64,000 nucleotides of DNA from Agrypnia vestita (GCA_016648135.1 JADDOH010014793.1:1-64000), one strand, 5' to 3'; counted from the stretch's first letter, positions 18,519 to 29,309 are shown. Notes: generated by a model not told the origin, from the letters alone. Made by a program: numbers and translations.

Positions 18519-19735
18519 CAGGGAATGCAATCCGGACTATCCGTAATCCGAAAAATCCGGATATCCGCACATTTTTACCAGACCTCCAAATCCGGATTTG
18601 AAAATCGAATAATAAGAAATTTTAACAAAAAAATCGAAACGAGCGAGTTTGCTGTTCGCGCGTCTCGCGAGTGTCGAGTCTATCGGCTCTGCAGGTTACA
18701 AGCGTTGCATCAGAGCGTGCTTCTTTCGCAGCAGGAATTATGTGCAACCGAATTTGCAGCAGGTTAAAGGACAGCACTTCAGATGCCTTATTATTTTTGA
18801 GGTCACATTTAATGTCTCAAAAAATGGCATAGTTTTTTTACGTTGTTTTTATGTTGATTTAAGTGAAGTTAAATTGTTTTGTCACTTTTGTTTATGTTTG
18901 ATAATTTGACAAGGAGTCTATTTGTCTTTATTTTTGTTCTTCAGAGTTTGTTTAATTTGTACCTGTTGATTATTTTATTAACGTTACTCAACACGCGAGT
19001 CACAGACTGTTTATTTTAATAAGAATAACACCATAATTATATGGCATTTAATTATGATAGTTTGAATAATAATAAATAACAAAAAAAAAAAAATTATAAA
19101 AGTAACCCATAAAAACCAAGTTTTTACTATACTCCCTTTCTTTGTAATATATAACAATAATTAGAGACGAATTAAAACATATAACATAACACTAAACTTA
19201 CAGTAATTTAAAGTATTTCTAAAATGTCAGATGTTTTGAGCTTTGATAAGACACTTCATGTTTGAAGATTAAATTCTAAAAATATTTTTCAGTCAATTTA
19301 GATTTTCGAAATTCGTAGTGAAGTAGCTATTATGTATACCGACGGAGTAATTCAACTTTAGAAAATATTCCGCGACGTTATCGGGCGGCTATTTTAGTAA
19401 TCAAACTTTTCTAATGATTCCAATTTGAAAAAACCAATAAAATTTCTAAAAATCCGAAATTATACTATAATTATTAATTTTTTTTAACGAAAATTTGATT
19501 GATCTTCTTGATCGTCGCCACGAGTCTACTTGCCAAGTTTAAGCTCGATTGCATCACGGGGAAAGGGTCAAAAATCGATCCAAAGTTTTTGTTGACGGCA
19601 AGCAAGCAGACGCCACGAGTTTATATAAAGGGAGTAAAAATCATTTGATTCGATTTTCATGTGCTTTTGTTTTAATCCATAAAATCCGAATTGGAACAAA
19701 ATCCGTTCTTAAAATTTTTTGATTTGCATTCCCTA
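18519..19735 (+). mobile_element. hAT-type element copy with nested repeat
   Basis: The termini cagggaatgca and tgcattcccta match the 692-bp element at 7781-8472. The flanks are cgctcggg (18511-18518) and cgctcgag (19736-19743), an 8-bp duplication with one difference. The interior differs from copy 1 (atccggat-rich) and contains the dispersed repeat R1 at 19105-19645. No transposase is present. Confidence 0.75.
19105..19645 (+). repeat. Dispersed repeat family R1, copy A (long form)
   Basis: It starts aaagtaacccataaaaacca with agtttttactatactccctt following, and ends gacgccacgagttta...gggagtaaaaa. The same ~540-bp sequence occurs at 37905-38432 (+), 40808-41352 (-) and 51593-52137 (-). Shorter variants with a different centre are at 27925-28245 and 53013-53332. 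Internal landmarks include accgacggagtaattca and cttgatcgtcgccacgagtc. No coding capacity, and the element class is unresolved. It lies inside the hAT-type element. Confidence 0.75.
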
Positions 19736-19810
19736 CGCTCGAGTCTTCGTCAGCAATCTATCAACTCGGCCGGACTTAATCCGAAGCGGGAATGCCGATA
19801 CCTACCTTAA

Positions 19811-20713
19811 GGGGGGGTAAGGTTAATTCGTACAAAAAAGGCATGTTTTTGTGAATTTTTTGTGACGACACAGTTAAAATCTCTTTATTTAAACCAATGG
19901 TACATTAAAGTATGACATTTGAAGAATATTTTGTAAAATTTTCAAGACGAAATATTAAAAAATACGGCAATGGCAGCAATTCGGACATGTCTCGGAAAAA
20001 AGTAGAATTGCGGTGTCCATCATAAGTTGGTGCTAAATCATCTGAAATCAAAAAATCAAAGTTCGTTCGTTAGATAATAGATTTTCCCAGGTAACGCTGG
20101 GAGGGTTTTTTGAAATTTCAATTTTTCAATTTTTTGGAACGCTTTGAAGGGAAAAACGCGATTTTTTGCGAAAAATATCGACTAATTTGTTATTAAAAAA
20201 TATAAATTAATAACAAATTTGAAAAAAACTCGACAGCGTTACCTTGTAAATTATGTACAGAAATAGTATTCAAAATTTCAAAAGGATCGGTGCAGTAGTT
20301 TTGAAGTTATGATGGACACCGACTTTGAAAACGTGTGATGTGGGGAAAACGCTTTAAAGTTTTGCACACTGTAAAATTCAAAATAAAACTCAACACTTAT
20401 TTTATACTTACACATAATCCTCGATGCCATGTTCACACAGCAAAGAGCTTTCATCATCAGCATCTTTTTGACCTTGTCTACACAAAACTCTTCCAATACA
20501 ATAAGCACGTCCGGTAGTCCTCAGGTGAGCGCGTCTCTCAGCTGCCCGAGCAGGTATAGAAAATCAGTCTGAGTATCGCTCAAATGTTCATAATTTCGTC
20601 AATTTTGCTCCGATTGACTTGAAATTTGGACACAATATTCTTGCCATGTTATACATTCATTTTAAAATTAAAAATAAAATGCAAAAAAAAAAGTTAAAAA
20701 CCTTACCCCTCCC
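19811..20713 (+). mobile_element. TTAA-flanked non-autonomous DNA element (903 bp)
   Basis: The inverted termini gggggggtaaggtt and aaccttacccctccc are each flanked by TTAA (19807-19810 and 20714-20717). TTAA is the target of piggyBac and of some other superfamilies. The interior is AT-rich with no transposase frame. Internal inverted strings (acaccga/gtccatc blocks around 20010 and 20310) suggest some self-complementarity. Confidence 0.65.
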
Positions 20714-20717
20714 TTAA

Positions 20718-21841
20718 GAACTGATTGCAGCCTGCTCGGGTTATCAGGTAGTCTGTGTGCTGTTACGTAACGTAAGCAGACCAGTTCAATAGTCCCACGA
20801 CTAGAATGAGGATGCATTCTTCGAAAGAAAATTGTTATCGTGAACGGATAATTGCAACGGTGTTGAATGTTCGTTCTTTACTCAGTGAGCTGTTGTGATG
20901 ATAGTCACAAAGGCTTGCTTCACAATCTCCAGTGTCTGGAGTAATGTACAATCAACGACGTAACGGGCAGGTGGATCACACCAATGATATAATAAACTGT
21001 AGATACGTTACAAGCGTGAAATCTTGGCAACTCAAAAGTAAGGTAATTGCCTTACTACAGCCTGCCCAACATAAATTGGCGTGCGGCGAGTTTGTAACTA
21101 AAACCCGCCCCGCCCGCGTAACGGCGGTAACCCCTCGCCCTGTTTTTCAGTTCATTCTCGTCTTTGAGCGCGAGCTGTGACATCTTGATTACCAATATAC
21201 ACTGAATTATTATGTCCAAAACATTCTAAACAGTCCGGGATGGTGCAAGAACAATTGCCAATGAAGTATTAAAGTTTTGCCAAGCTGAAAAAGCAAATAA
21301 TGGACCGATATTACCGTTTGACAGCTTGACAGATTTGCGGCCGCCGCGGAGCGCGCTGCTACCCGACCAAATTTTTATTGAAGGCTCTGACACTGGTCAC
21401 CGGACATTCAAAACATTATGTATTGTGTAATAAATTTACACCCTGGCAACTTCTGTTACGCGACAGTGACGCCCTCCTTCGCACGCCAAGTTATAGTGGT
21501 ACGTCTATATAACGGACCTTCTTTGTGATCGGGCGCGATGCTACGCCGAAAAAAAGTCCCGGGGAAAAAGGAACAGAGTATCGTACACTATTGTAAGAAT
21601 GAGTATGTTATTTTAGTCACCGTGACTTCAAATTACGAGATTTTTATGTGATTTGTTGTCTCTTTTAATGCAATATTTGCTACATATGAAAGCCGGCTAC
21701 GGGATAATGCGTCTATATTATAATACGTCAATGGATCACACCGTATCTCTGCAGCTACAGGCAGGAGACGTTTATTATTAACCAGTAGAAAGCCATCTTA
21801 TTTTATTTATTACTGTTGCTGGCGGCTATGTATAGCAGGTA
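20718..21841. other. Unassigned sequence
   Basis: Mixed composition; GC-richer around 21080-21170 and 21290-21380. Short frames show no domain. No repeat family was assigned. Confidence 0.25.
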
Positions 21842-21984
21842 CAGTTGCTGGCAAACTTCTTGAAATTCTTTGGCGTAGTGGGGGTATGCGCAGAAGGCAA
21901 AATTTGGGTCTCTTTGGTAGAATGGTACATGCGCAAACTTCCCCCCACTACGCTGTAAAATTTCAAGATGTTTGCCGGCTACTG
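21842..21984. mobile_element. Tc1/mariner-type MITE (143 bp)
   Basis: The inverted termini cagttgctggcaaac... and ...gtttgccggctactg are flanked by TA on both sides (21840-21841 and 21985-21986). The inverted repeat runs to about 50 bp, including cttgaaatt and cgtagtggggg blocks in both arms. No coding capacity. Confidence 0.75.
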
Positions 21985-22259
21985 TACGTGCGGTCGCGGT
22001 ATAACTTTATTTTATGGCCTCAATCGATTTTCTTAAAAATAAGTATCCTGGTGTAGTTAAGTGCCCTGATGGCAAAACTGAACTGGCGGTCGTAAGTATT
22101 TAAAAAGTTATTACACTTTAAAGTTTGAAAATTTTTCTTACGCTTTGACATTTCAATACTTTTATCTATAATATATATGACGCGAACCGTAGACAATTTT
22201 TTACCAAGATATTTTTTTTTTAAAAATCATTAATAATTCTAGCAAGGTACGAACCATAA

Positions 22260-22585
22260 TTAAGAAAATTTTATGAGACGAGTGTTGGAGGAAGCAGAAA
22301 CATAAGGTGTCCGAGGAAGACTTGGGATGATCAGAAAAATCATATATTGAACGATGGCTCTGTTAGAAACTTCGACAACAAAATTTTTGTATATACAACT
22401 AATAACATTGAGAAGAAACAACTTGTAACCAGACACAAATGAATTAATATCTAATTGTATAACTATTTTGTAAACTATGTCTGTCTCAACACAAATTTGT
22501 CTAATGAGACAGGCACAGTGCAACCCAAATTGTAAACTTTATGTGATTAAGAAATAAAATAAATAAATAAAATAAAAAACAACCA
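22260..22585 (+). mobile_element. LINE 3' end with conserved terminal hairpin, copy 1
   Basis: A 3' untranslated tail on the plus strand ends in an aaataaaataaataaa-type tail (22552-22578). The 10-bp stem gtctgtctca (22479-22488) / tgagacaggc (22505-22514) closes a 16-nt loop. The same hairpin occurs at 25935-25970, 34609-34644 and 54989-55024. Here one C-G pair is a T-G pair, so pairing is kept. The upstream part has no preserved protein. Confidence 0.6.
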
Positions 22586-22589
22586 AAGA

Positions 22590-22995
22590 GCGTGCGTGAG
22601 AAGATGTATGAAAGTGGACGGAGCAAAAGTGGTGTGCCAGGGCAGAAGAGTATCCTCTTTGCATACGATTAGTTAATGAATCAAAATGTTCGATAAGTCG
22701 GATCGAAAGTCTAAACATGTGTTTATCAAATACCTCATAAATTTTCCATCATAATAATAATACTCGTGCACGCCTTCAGATAGTTGCAAATATTTATGCA
22801 TAAATATAAATATCAATATGTGGCGATATCGGTACTACGGGCGTACAAACAAGTGCTCTTATTACCTACACGTAAGATAAGCGAAGGCGAAACCGAAATA
22901 ATATTTCTATGCAAGCGTTGGAATAGAGTGACGCGTTACGGTTTTATTATTGAAAAATATGAATGGGGGAAACGGATGAAGAACAAATTAAATAA
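22590..22995. other. Unassigned sequence
   Basis: No gene or repeat assigned. A 71-codon plus-strand frame at 22784 has no recognised domain. Confidence 0.25.
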
Positions 22996-23235
22996 ATAAA
23001 CAGAGTGTTAGTTATATTAGTATAAACCATTACCAGATTTTAGGTCTACCGGTTTTGAGATGTACCCGTCTTTTCGTCAGGACCAACACTATGTTCACAA
23101 CATTATACACCACAACCATAGTACCCACTGTTAACAAACGAACTCTTATTTTGATCCAACTTGAAACAACCGGTCCTTAATCTTGTCAAAGACTAACATG
23201 CACTAACTTAGTTAGTTAGTGCATGATAGTCATAA
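22996..23235 (-). mobile_element. Retrozyme-like element copy 3 with decayed hammerhead
   Basis: This is a minus-strand copy beginning cagagtgttagttatattag, then accattaccagattttaggt. The hammerhead-like region (23043-23084) keeps GGTC-CTGACGA and CCGGTAGACC, but the GAAA box reads CAAAA, so it should not cleave. A half copy of the small MITE found at 27351-27494 (gatccaacttgaaacaaccg) interrupts the far part near 23152-23180. Confidence 0.6.
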
Positions 23236-23439
23236 TAATAATATAAATAACTAAATTGGAAAAGTTGGTATATTTTATCTTGTTTATCTGGTTATTTTGG
23301 TTTAATTATCTTTATTTTTATTTTGGTAAAAGTTTTAATTAATACTGTTTTTTAAATATCGTTTATTATCAACCACCACTAGGGCGTTGATAGACAAATA
23401 AATAAATAAACCAATTTTTTGTTTTAATTTTTTTAATAA

Positions 23440-23622
23440 GGACGAAGAAGACCAGGAAGGCCCAAGCTACGATGGATGGACCACCGTAGCTTGGACCATA
23501 TCCATATTACAAATACCAAAGTGGAAGACAAAAGCAATGGGTAGATCAGAAGGAGGAGACTTCTGGATTCAGCCGAGGCCCACCCAGAGCTGTCGAGCTG
23601 ATGATGATGATGATTAATAAAC
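23440..23622 (+). pseudogene. LINE 3' end with (GAT)n tail
   Basis: The plus strand encodes GRRRPGRPKLRWMDH and, after a shift, RRRLLDSAEAHPELSS followed by a stop and a gatgatgatgatgatt tail (23599-23616). The GRP..RW.D followed by W..L...A..HP/S is the standard C-terminal end of RTE/BovB-like LINE proteins. Only the last ~55 codons remain. Confidence 0.6.
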
Positions 23623-23696
23623 TAAAAAAGTTATTTTAATGCACATAAAACGGGATTTCGGGATTCTTTTTAAAGAAGTTTTTAAATATTTACTTA

Positions 23697-23895
23697 CTAC
23701 CTGTAACCCGTCAAAAATGACGGTACTTTTACATGTCGGTTCCTAATGAATAAGTATTTATTAATTTTATTTAAAAAAAACGATTTTTTTTTCGAAATAA
23801 GAAAATTTTGTAAAGAAATAATTTTCGATTTTTTTAAAACTATATTTAAGTTACGGGGACAGACAGACAGACAATGAAATTATTATGATTGGTAT
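23697..23895 (+). repeat. Dispersed SINE-like repeat, copy 2 of 3
   Basis: It opens ctgtaacccgtcaaaaatga and closes with gacagacagacaatgaaatt, the same end blocks as at 4566-4745 and 36810-37090. The middle is AT-rich and diverged. Confidence 0.5.
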
Positions 23896-24445
23896 TTTAA
23901 ATTCCGACGTCGTCAGATTTAAAACGATAGCGGGCAATATTCGCATGAGTGCAAAAGATAATATTGCTGAAGTTGGGTATTGTGTGTTGTCTGTTTTAAC
24001 TACACGTTTCTGGTTTCTGGTGTACACAACCAGGCCTGGCACCATCGCACAGCTTCGCAGAGATGTTGAAATCTTTGGCAATTAAAGACTCCATTTACAT
24101 CATGTAACTTCATTAGATGTGGAATCTATTGTTTTCTACGTGATGGGCGTGCTTGGCGTATAGAGGTCAGATGTATCTTACAAAAGTAGGCCGATTGATA
24201 ATAACTCATCATTCGACAGCAATCTTGAGACATCAATTTGACAACTGTGTGTTATTATTAAGAAGCATGTCCATGATGCAATTATTGTCTCGAATGATAA
24301 AATTTCTGCGCCAGATGTCGGTGGTTTGTCGGTAGATAAATGACATTGATATTGATTTGATGATTTATTAATTGATTGGACGACATCGTAATAATCGTGA
24401 TATGTACCAATGTATTTAATTTTATGCTACAACTGATTTTGATAA
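23896..24445. other. Unassigned sequence
   Basis: No gene or repeat recognised. Short frames at 23885 and 24153 have no domain signature. Confidence 0.25.
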
Positions 24446-24480
24446 TTAGGTTAGGTTAGGTTAGGTTAGGTTAGGTTAGG
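24446..24480 (+). repeat. Interstitial TTAGG tract, seven perfect units
   Basis: Seven uninterrupted TTAGG repeats, the insect telomere unit. There is no associated satellite here, unlike 6413-7425. Shorter TTAGG runs occur near 34873. Confidence 0.95.
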
Positions 24481-25034
24481 TTCCGATTATGCTCCCAAAT
24501 AAAATAGCAAGCAACGATATAATATGTAACATCACGTTTATTGTGTTTTTTTTCAAGACAAAAAATTAGGAGCGTACCAAAGTAAACATTTTTCTGGTAT
24601 AAAATGTTCTCGGGCAGTATGTATCTGACTTGATTCGCATTCATCACTTTCCTTATTATTATTTATCTTTTATTATTTGTCCTTTGTTATCAATTACCGA
24701 TACAATCAGATACAAATCCCAAATAATCATACCGAAAATAACCGGTTAAAATAACGGTATAACCATCACTAGTAGTTGTTCCATGGATGCGTTCCTTTAG
24801 TCGGCTTAATTCTCCAATCCACTCTGACTGACCCACGGCCGTGACGTGTGATGGCCGGTCGCGATTAATTCGCGCGTGACCTACATGGGTCGCAGGGACG
24901 TCTGATAAGTAGCCCCTCAGGAGGTATTTGGCAGAACACAACGCGGGGTGATCTGCCAGACGGTGTTTGGGCGGCTAATTGGTAAACAGCAGCCATGGAG
25001 GGGCACTGCGGTGGCCTGGATAGCGAGGGGCAGC
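24481..25034. other. Unassigned sequence, GC-richer from 24780
   Basis: The second half is GC-richer (24780-25030) with two short minus-strand frames but no recognised domain. The last 8 bases (ggggcagc, 25027-25034) form the left flank of the next hAT-type copy. Confidence 0.25.
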
Positions 25035-25143
25035 TAGGGAGTGCAATCCCGATCCCGCGAGATCTCGAGGCATTTAACGAGATCAATCCCGAATCGAAAA
25101 ATTTATTTTATTTATTTATTTTATTTCTAATTAATTTTAAGTA

Positions 25144-25903
25144 ATAGATAGATATAATATGCTATGCTGATGATGCGGTATTAATAGCCAACTCCGAAGA
25201 CGATCTTCAAAAACTTCTGCACAAATTCCATATATCTTCACAAAGATTCAACATGAAAATCTCCGTAGCTAAGACTAAGAGCATGGTGACATCGAAACAG
25301 CCAATACCTTGCGAGCTTGCAATTGACGATAAAATAATAGAACAAGTAACGAGCTTCAAGTACTTGGGTGTCGAGATATCCAGCAGTAACGACCTCTACG
25401 AAGAAGTAAGAGAGCAAGCAAACAAAGCCGCAACTATTGCTGGATGCTTGAGAAATGCTGTCTGGAGAAACGAACATATGCTCAAGGAGAGCCATGTGAA
25501 GATATATAAGACCTGTGTCCACCCAATCATGACGTACGGTATCGAGACAAGGGCTGACACTACCAGAACAAAAAATCTCCTAAGAACAACTGAGATGAAG
25601 ACTCTCCGACCCATTGCGGGACTGACAATCCGAGACCGAGTGAGGAATTCCGAAATACGAAGGACTTGTGACGTCGAGGATATTGTCCGATGGGGAAGAT
25701 CTAGAAGACGTTGCTGGAGAGATCATGTGGAGAGAGCTTGTACTGAGAGAGTAGTGAGCATAGCAGCGAACAAGCTGCCGTCTGGTACCAGACTCCCAGG
25801 AAGACCGCATAAAAGATGGCGAGATAGCTGAACATCTGTATCCTAGGAACAGGCTCCGAGCAATGACAGGACGCAGTCCTAGATGAAACAGAAGAAGAAG
25901 AAG
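25144..25903 (+). mobile_element. RTE-like LINE, 5'-truncated, with 11-bp target duplication
   Basis: It is flanked by aattttaagta at 25133-25143 and 25904-25914. It starts just upstream of the RT active-site block and ends in a gaagaagaagaag tail (25891-25903). It inserted into the 3' untranslated region of the minus-strand LINE. Confidence 0.8.
25163..25831 (+). pseudogene. RTE-like reverse transcriptase, active-site block to C-terminus
   Basis: The open frame from 25163 encodes YADDAVLIANSEDDLQKLL, the RT motif with the catalytic aspartates. It continues through ISVAKTKSMV, VTSFKYLGVEI (thumb region), YKTCVHPIMTYGIETR, TLRPIAGLTIRDRVRN and RRTCDVEDIVRW, ending in RLPGRPHKRWRDS at the stop. 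The frame itself is undamaged, but the endonuclease and the first two thirds of the RT are missing, so it is a dead-on-arrival copy. The first internal Met would be at 25253, which is not a native start. Confidence 0.85.
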
Positions 25904-26055
25904 AATTTTAAGTATCAAATTTTGTTTGGACTGTGCCTGTCTCACTAGAAATATCTGTGTTGAGACAGGCATAGTTTACAATATTGTGTAGGTTCAAAAC
26001 ATAGTAAATAGATAATAAAGTGTTTAAAGTAACATAATAGAAAATATATCATATA

Positions 26056-27313
26056 TTAGGTCCTTACATATGAAATTGGCGTTTTGCCGTACTGGCAAAT
26101 TTGATCTCAAATATCTTCTCTTTGGTTAGGAATTCCAAATCCAAATTTATACAGCTATTTACTCGTGTATTTGTGTTTTCAAATGTTTTTTTCTTTGTGT
26201 CACTCAGATTACAAAATGAAAAACTTGAAATATCGCGTTATTTACGAGTACAAGTTCCACCGTGGCACCAGTGCTGCAGAAACGGCTCGAAGGATTAATG
26301 ATGTGTATGGCGACGGTGCCGCAAAAGAAAACACAGTGCGTTTTTGGTTCCAACGTTTTCGTTCTGGAAATTTCGACCTGCAGAACAAGCCCCGTGGACG
26401 GCCGGAGACCAAAGTTGATAATGAAGAATTGAAGGCTATTGTGGAAGCGGATCCATTGCAAACCACATCCGAGTTAGCTGCAGGCTGCGGTGTTAGTGAT
26501 AAAACTGTTTTAATTCACTTGAAGCAAATTGGTAAGGTGAAAAAGCTTGAAAGGTGGGTACCTCACGAATTGAGTGAAGCAAATCAACAAACGCGCGTTG
26601 ACTGCTGCGTTGCATTACTCAACCGGCACAATAATGAAGGGATTTTAAATCGAATCATTACCTGTGATGAAAAGTGGATCCTGTACGATAATCGGAAGCG
26701 CTCATCGCAATTGCTGAACCCTGCCGAACCAGCCAAACCATGCCCCAAGCGAAAATTGACTCCAAAAAAGTTACTTGTGAGCGTTTGGTGGACTAGTGCT
26801 GGTGTCGTTTACTACGGCTTTCTTAAATGTGGCCAGACGATTACGGCAGATGTCTATTGTCAGCAACTGCAAACCATGATGGAAAAGCTAGCTGCTAAAC
26901 AACCGAGGCTGGTTAATCGCTCTAGGCCACTGCTGCTTCATGATAACGCTAGACCACACACTGCACAACAGACGGCTACCAAATTAGAGGAGCTTCAATT
27001 GGAATGTCTAAGACATCCACCGTACTCTCCGGACCTTGCCCCAACAGATTACCATTTTTTTCGAAATTTGGATAACTTCTTGCAAAGGAAAAAATTCAAC
27101 TCCGATGGGGCAGTCCAAACCGCCTTCAAAGATTTTATTGATTCCCGTCCGAATGGTTTTTTTAGTAAAGGGATCGATGAACTACCTATGAGATGGCAAA
27201 AGTGCATAGATAGCAATGGTACGTACTTTGATTAAATAAATATATTATAATAAAAAAAAATCGGCTTTATGTTCCTCCCATATTAAACGCCAATTTCATA
27301 TATAAGGACCTAA
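26056..27313 (+). mobile_element. Mariner transposon copy 2, full length (1258 bp)
   Basis: The inverted ends ttaggtccttacatatgaaa and atataaggacctaa are flanked by TA (26054-26055 and 27314-27315). It inserted in the 3' untranslated region of the minus-strand LINE: the same LINE sequence is uninterrupted near 34740-34790. It lies in the opposite orientation to copy 1, about 11 kb away. Confidence 0.95.
26216..27235 (+). CDS. Mariner transposase, cecropia-like, DD34D (copy 2)
   Basis: This is 339 residues from MKNLKYRVIYEYKF, the family start; 17 extra upstream codons are open but differ from copy 1. The triad is D151, D243 and D278 with 34 residues between the last two. WVPHEL is intact and the YSPDLAP block is in its usual form, unlike copy 1. 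Differences from copy 1 that I can see: E13K, S81L, W166L, H199Y, S201G, S205C and S272P. Trp 166 and the HYSFL segment are conserved in relatives, so copy 2 carries its own likely damaging changes at 166 and 199-205. Both copies are full-length and stop-free. Confidence 0.95.
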   Translation: MKNLKYRVIYEYKFHRGTSAAETARRINDVYGDGAAKENTVRFWFQRFRSGNFDLQNKPRGRPETKVDNEELKAIVEADPLQTTSELAAGCGVSDKTVLIHLKQIGKVKKLERWVPHELSEANQQTRVDCCVALLNRHNNEGILNRIITCDEKWILYDNRKRSSQLLNPAEPAKPCPKRKLTPKKLLVSVWWTSAGVVYYGFLKCGQTITADVYCQQLQTMMEKLAAKQPRLVNRSRPLLLHDNARPHTAQQTATKLEELQLECLRHPPYSPDLAPTDYHFFRNLDNFLQRKKFNSDGAVQTAFKDFIDSRPNGFFSKGIDELPMRWQKCIDSNGTYFD

Positions 27314-27350
27314 TATATGAGGTTATATTGTGTTAGTGTGTTTGTGTAAG

Positions 27351-27494
27351 GGCCGGTTGTTTCAAGTTGGATTAAAGTAAGCGTTCTTTTAAAGCATAGA
27401 TTTTTGCGTTCTCCACTAATCAGACGATCCGTTTTCGTAAAAATCTATGCTTTAATCGACCGCTTACTTTGATCGAACTTGAAACAACCGGGCC
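27351..27494. mobile_element. Small MITE with long inverted ends (144 bp)
   Basis: It begins ggccggttgtttcaagttgg and returns the complement at the right (cttgaaacaaccgggcc). It is flanked by TAAG on both sides (27347-27350 and 27495-27498). The centre pairs further (gcatagatttttgcg/aaaatctatgc). It interrupts the 3' untranslated region of the LINE. A half copy is at about 23152-23180. Confidence 0.7.
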
Positions 27495-27498
27495 TAAG

Positions 27499-27720
27499 TG
27501 TGCCTATTTTATCTCTCCCCTTGTTTCGGATCCGCTGTTTTATTTTGTATTTTATGTTAGGGTTATAAATTGTGGTTAGCCCGGATTGTTTTAATTCGTC
27601 AAGCATGCAATTAAGTAATTTGGGTCTAAAATATTTATAGCTCCTTTGTCCATACGTGGTATGTAACCTTGGAATTTGTAAATTGAGTTTGTTTGACCGT
27701 GTGGTAATTATTGTTTGAGT
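27499..27720 (-). pseudogene. CR1/Jockey-group LINE, C-terminal protein remnant
   Basis: The minus strand encodes TTRSNKLNLQIPRLHTTYGQ, then RSYKYFRPKLLNCML and a short tail. The pattern R.N.L.VPR..T.YGQRSF.Y..P.LWN.LP is the conserved C-terminal block of these LINE proteins. The open frame continues at both ends into the hAT-type host and the MITE, which are not part of the gene. A homologous piece without the MITE is at 34790-35040. Confidence 0.6.
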
Positions 27721-27924
27721 TGAAAATCGGACGAGATTGTCGGGATTGTCGGGATTGATCAGCATTATTTATGTTTTGTATGTTTAATTGTATATTATGT
27801 CTATAGAGATTTTAGTAAATACTTAAAACTTGTGTTCATGTGACATTCAAATAATGAAAATAGCTTTGAATAATATCTGCTGTATTTTAACAACCTAACA
27901 TAGTAATAAAAACTACTACTAGTT

Positions 27925-28245
27925 AGTAGTTTTTACTCCCCTTCTTTTAACTCGTGGCGTCTGATTGCTTGCTTGTCTGACGAAAAAACTTTGGATCGAT
28001 TTTTAACCCTTTTCCCCTGATCCAATCGAGCTGAAACTTTGCAAGCAGACTAGTGGGACGATCACGAAGATCTATCAAATTTTCGTTAAAAAAAATTAAT
28101 AAATGCAGTATAATTTTGGATTTTTCAAAAACTCAGTAAGTTGTGTGAAAATACTCCGACTAAATTACTTAGACACGAAACCCGAAAATGAGAAAGGGAG
28201 TATTGTAAAAACTTGGTTTTTACGGGTTAGTTTTTTACTCTACTA
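27925..28245 (-). repeat. Dispersed repeat R1, short form (copy F)
   Basis: A minus-strand copy of R1 inserted in the right half of the hAT-type element. It runs from ctccccttcttttaactcgt to aaaacttggtttttacgggt. Like the copy at 53013-53332, it lacks the accgacggagtaatt centre of the long form and instead carries an ...tttcgtg... variant, so the two define a second subfamily. Confidence 0.65.
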
Positions 28246-28499
28246 CATTGACTGATTGATGCTTGGAAAAACGCCTACAAAAACTTTAATGCAATGATTA
28301 ATAATGAACATTTTATTAAAATTGCTGATTTAAAAATTCAAGGCATTGTCGTTAATTGCTATTCAGCTCTATAAACAAAAAAAAAACACAAAAGTATTTG
28401 GGATCCCGATCCATAGAGATCCCGCGGGATCGGAAATTCTAATCTCGAGGGATCCCGAAAGGGCAATCCCGACTCGGGATTGCATTCCCTAGTTGCAGC

Positions 28500-29309
28500 T
28501 CGCAGATTTTGATCCACGTGGTGGTAGCGTGCTCGGTTTATTGACATGCGTGGAATAAATTATAATCGATATACCATTCATTAACCTAATTCTTTTACAA
28601 TAGAGTACTGCTCTACCTGTTGAATATGTATATCCATTAAAAACGAAAGATTCTTTCGGAGTAAACCATTCATGAATCGATAAAGTGTGTTGCAATGCGG
28701 TTCATTAGTACGGTTTTATAAAAAGTAGAGTATTTGGTATGTTATGGAAGTATGTCAATATTTTACGACGCTTAAATTTTAATTTTATTGGTTTCTTTTG
28801 ATAAATAAGTCTTCGAGTTTTAAACTCGAACATAATTTCGGCCATAATTGTATAGTGGTCTTATTTATCTAATGTATTAATCTAGATTATTATCTTATTT
28901 AGTGCGTGAACCGATAATTGGTCAAAAAATAATATTAAAATATCTGAAATGTTGAAAATTACGAAATACGAAATAAATTCATTATTTTCAATAAGCTAAT
29001 CATTTAAATATACTAAGATTAAACTATCTTAAGATATGAAATTAATTCACATCTTATTTAGTAAATAATTAAGTCTTAAGTACCTACATGTTAAACCTCC
29101 TTGTTTCATTACTTCATTTCAGAACATGATTTAATGTGAATATCGTAATATAATAATTTAATAATATTAAATATAAAACGTCGGACTTCAAAAAGCACTT
29201 ATTTTAAAAGCTACCATAATTTTAAATTCTAACCTACGATTTACTTAAATATTTTATGTATTATTTAATTAAGAAGGGATGAAACCTAGGGATAATTTTT
29301 GTTAATCCT
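28500..29309. other. AT-rich sequence, nothing recognised
   Basis: No gene or element end is visible. Short frames have no domain signature. Confidence 0.25.

Larger units (their letters stand above)
25100..27721 (-). mobile_element. CR1/Jockey-group LINE, 5'-truncated, split by three insertions
   Basis: This is minus-oriented. The AT-rich tail (complement of aaataaaataaataaat) lies at 25100-25127, the conserved 3' hairpin at 25935-25970, further untranslated sequence at 25971-26055 and 27316-27498, and coding sequence at 27499-27720. The copy at 34560-35045 shows the uninterrupted order, which proves the insertions. Inserted in it are the RTE-like LINE (25144-25903), the mariner (26056-27313) and a MITE (27351-27494). 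Confidence 0.75.
25035..28491 (-). mobile_element. hAT-type element copy hosting a deep nest of insertions
   Basis: The outer termini tagggagtgca (25035) and tgcattcccta (to 28491) match the element at 7781-8472 in reverse orientation. The flanks ggggcagc and gttgcagc agree at six of eight positions. The host is split after gaatcgaaaaa (about 25099) and resumes with aaaatcggacgagatt (about 27722). A LINE fills the gap and itself hosts an RTE-like LINE, a mariner and a small MITE. The right half hosts repeat R1. Confidence 0.75.
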
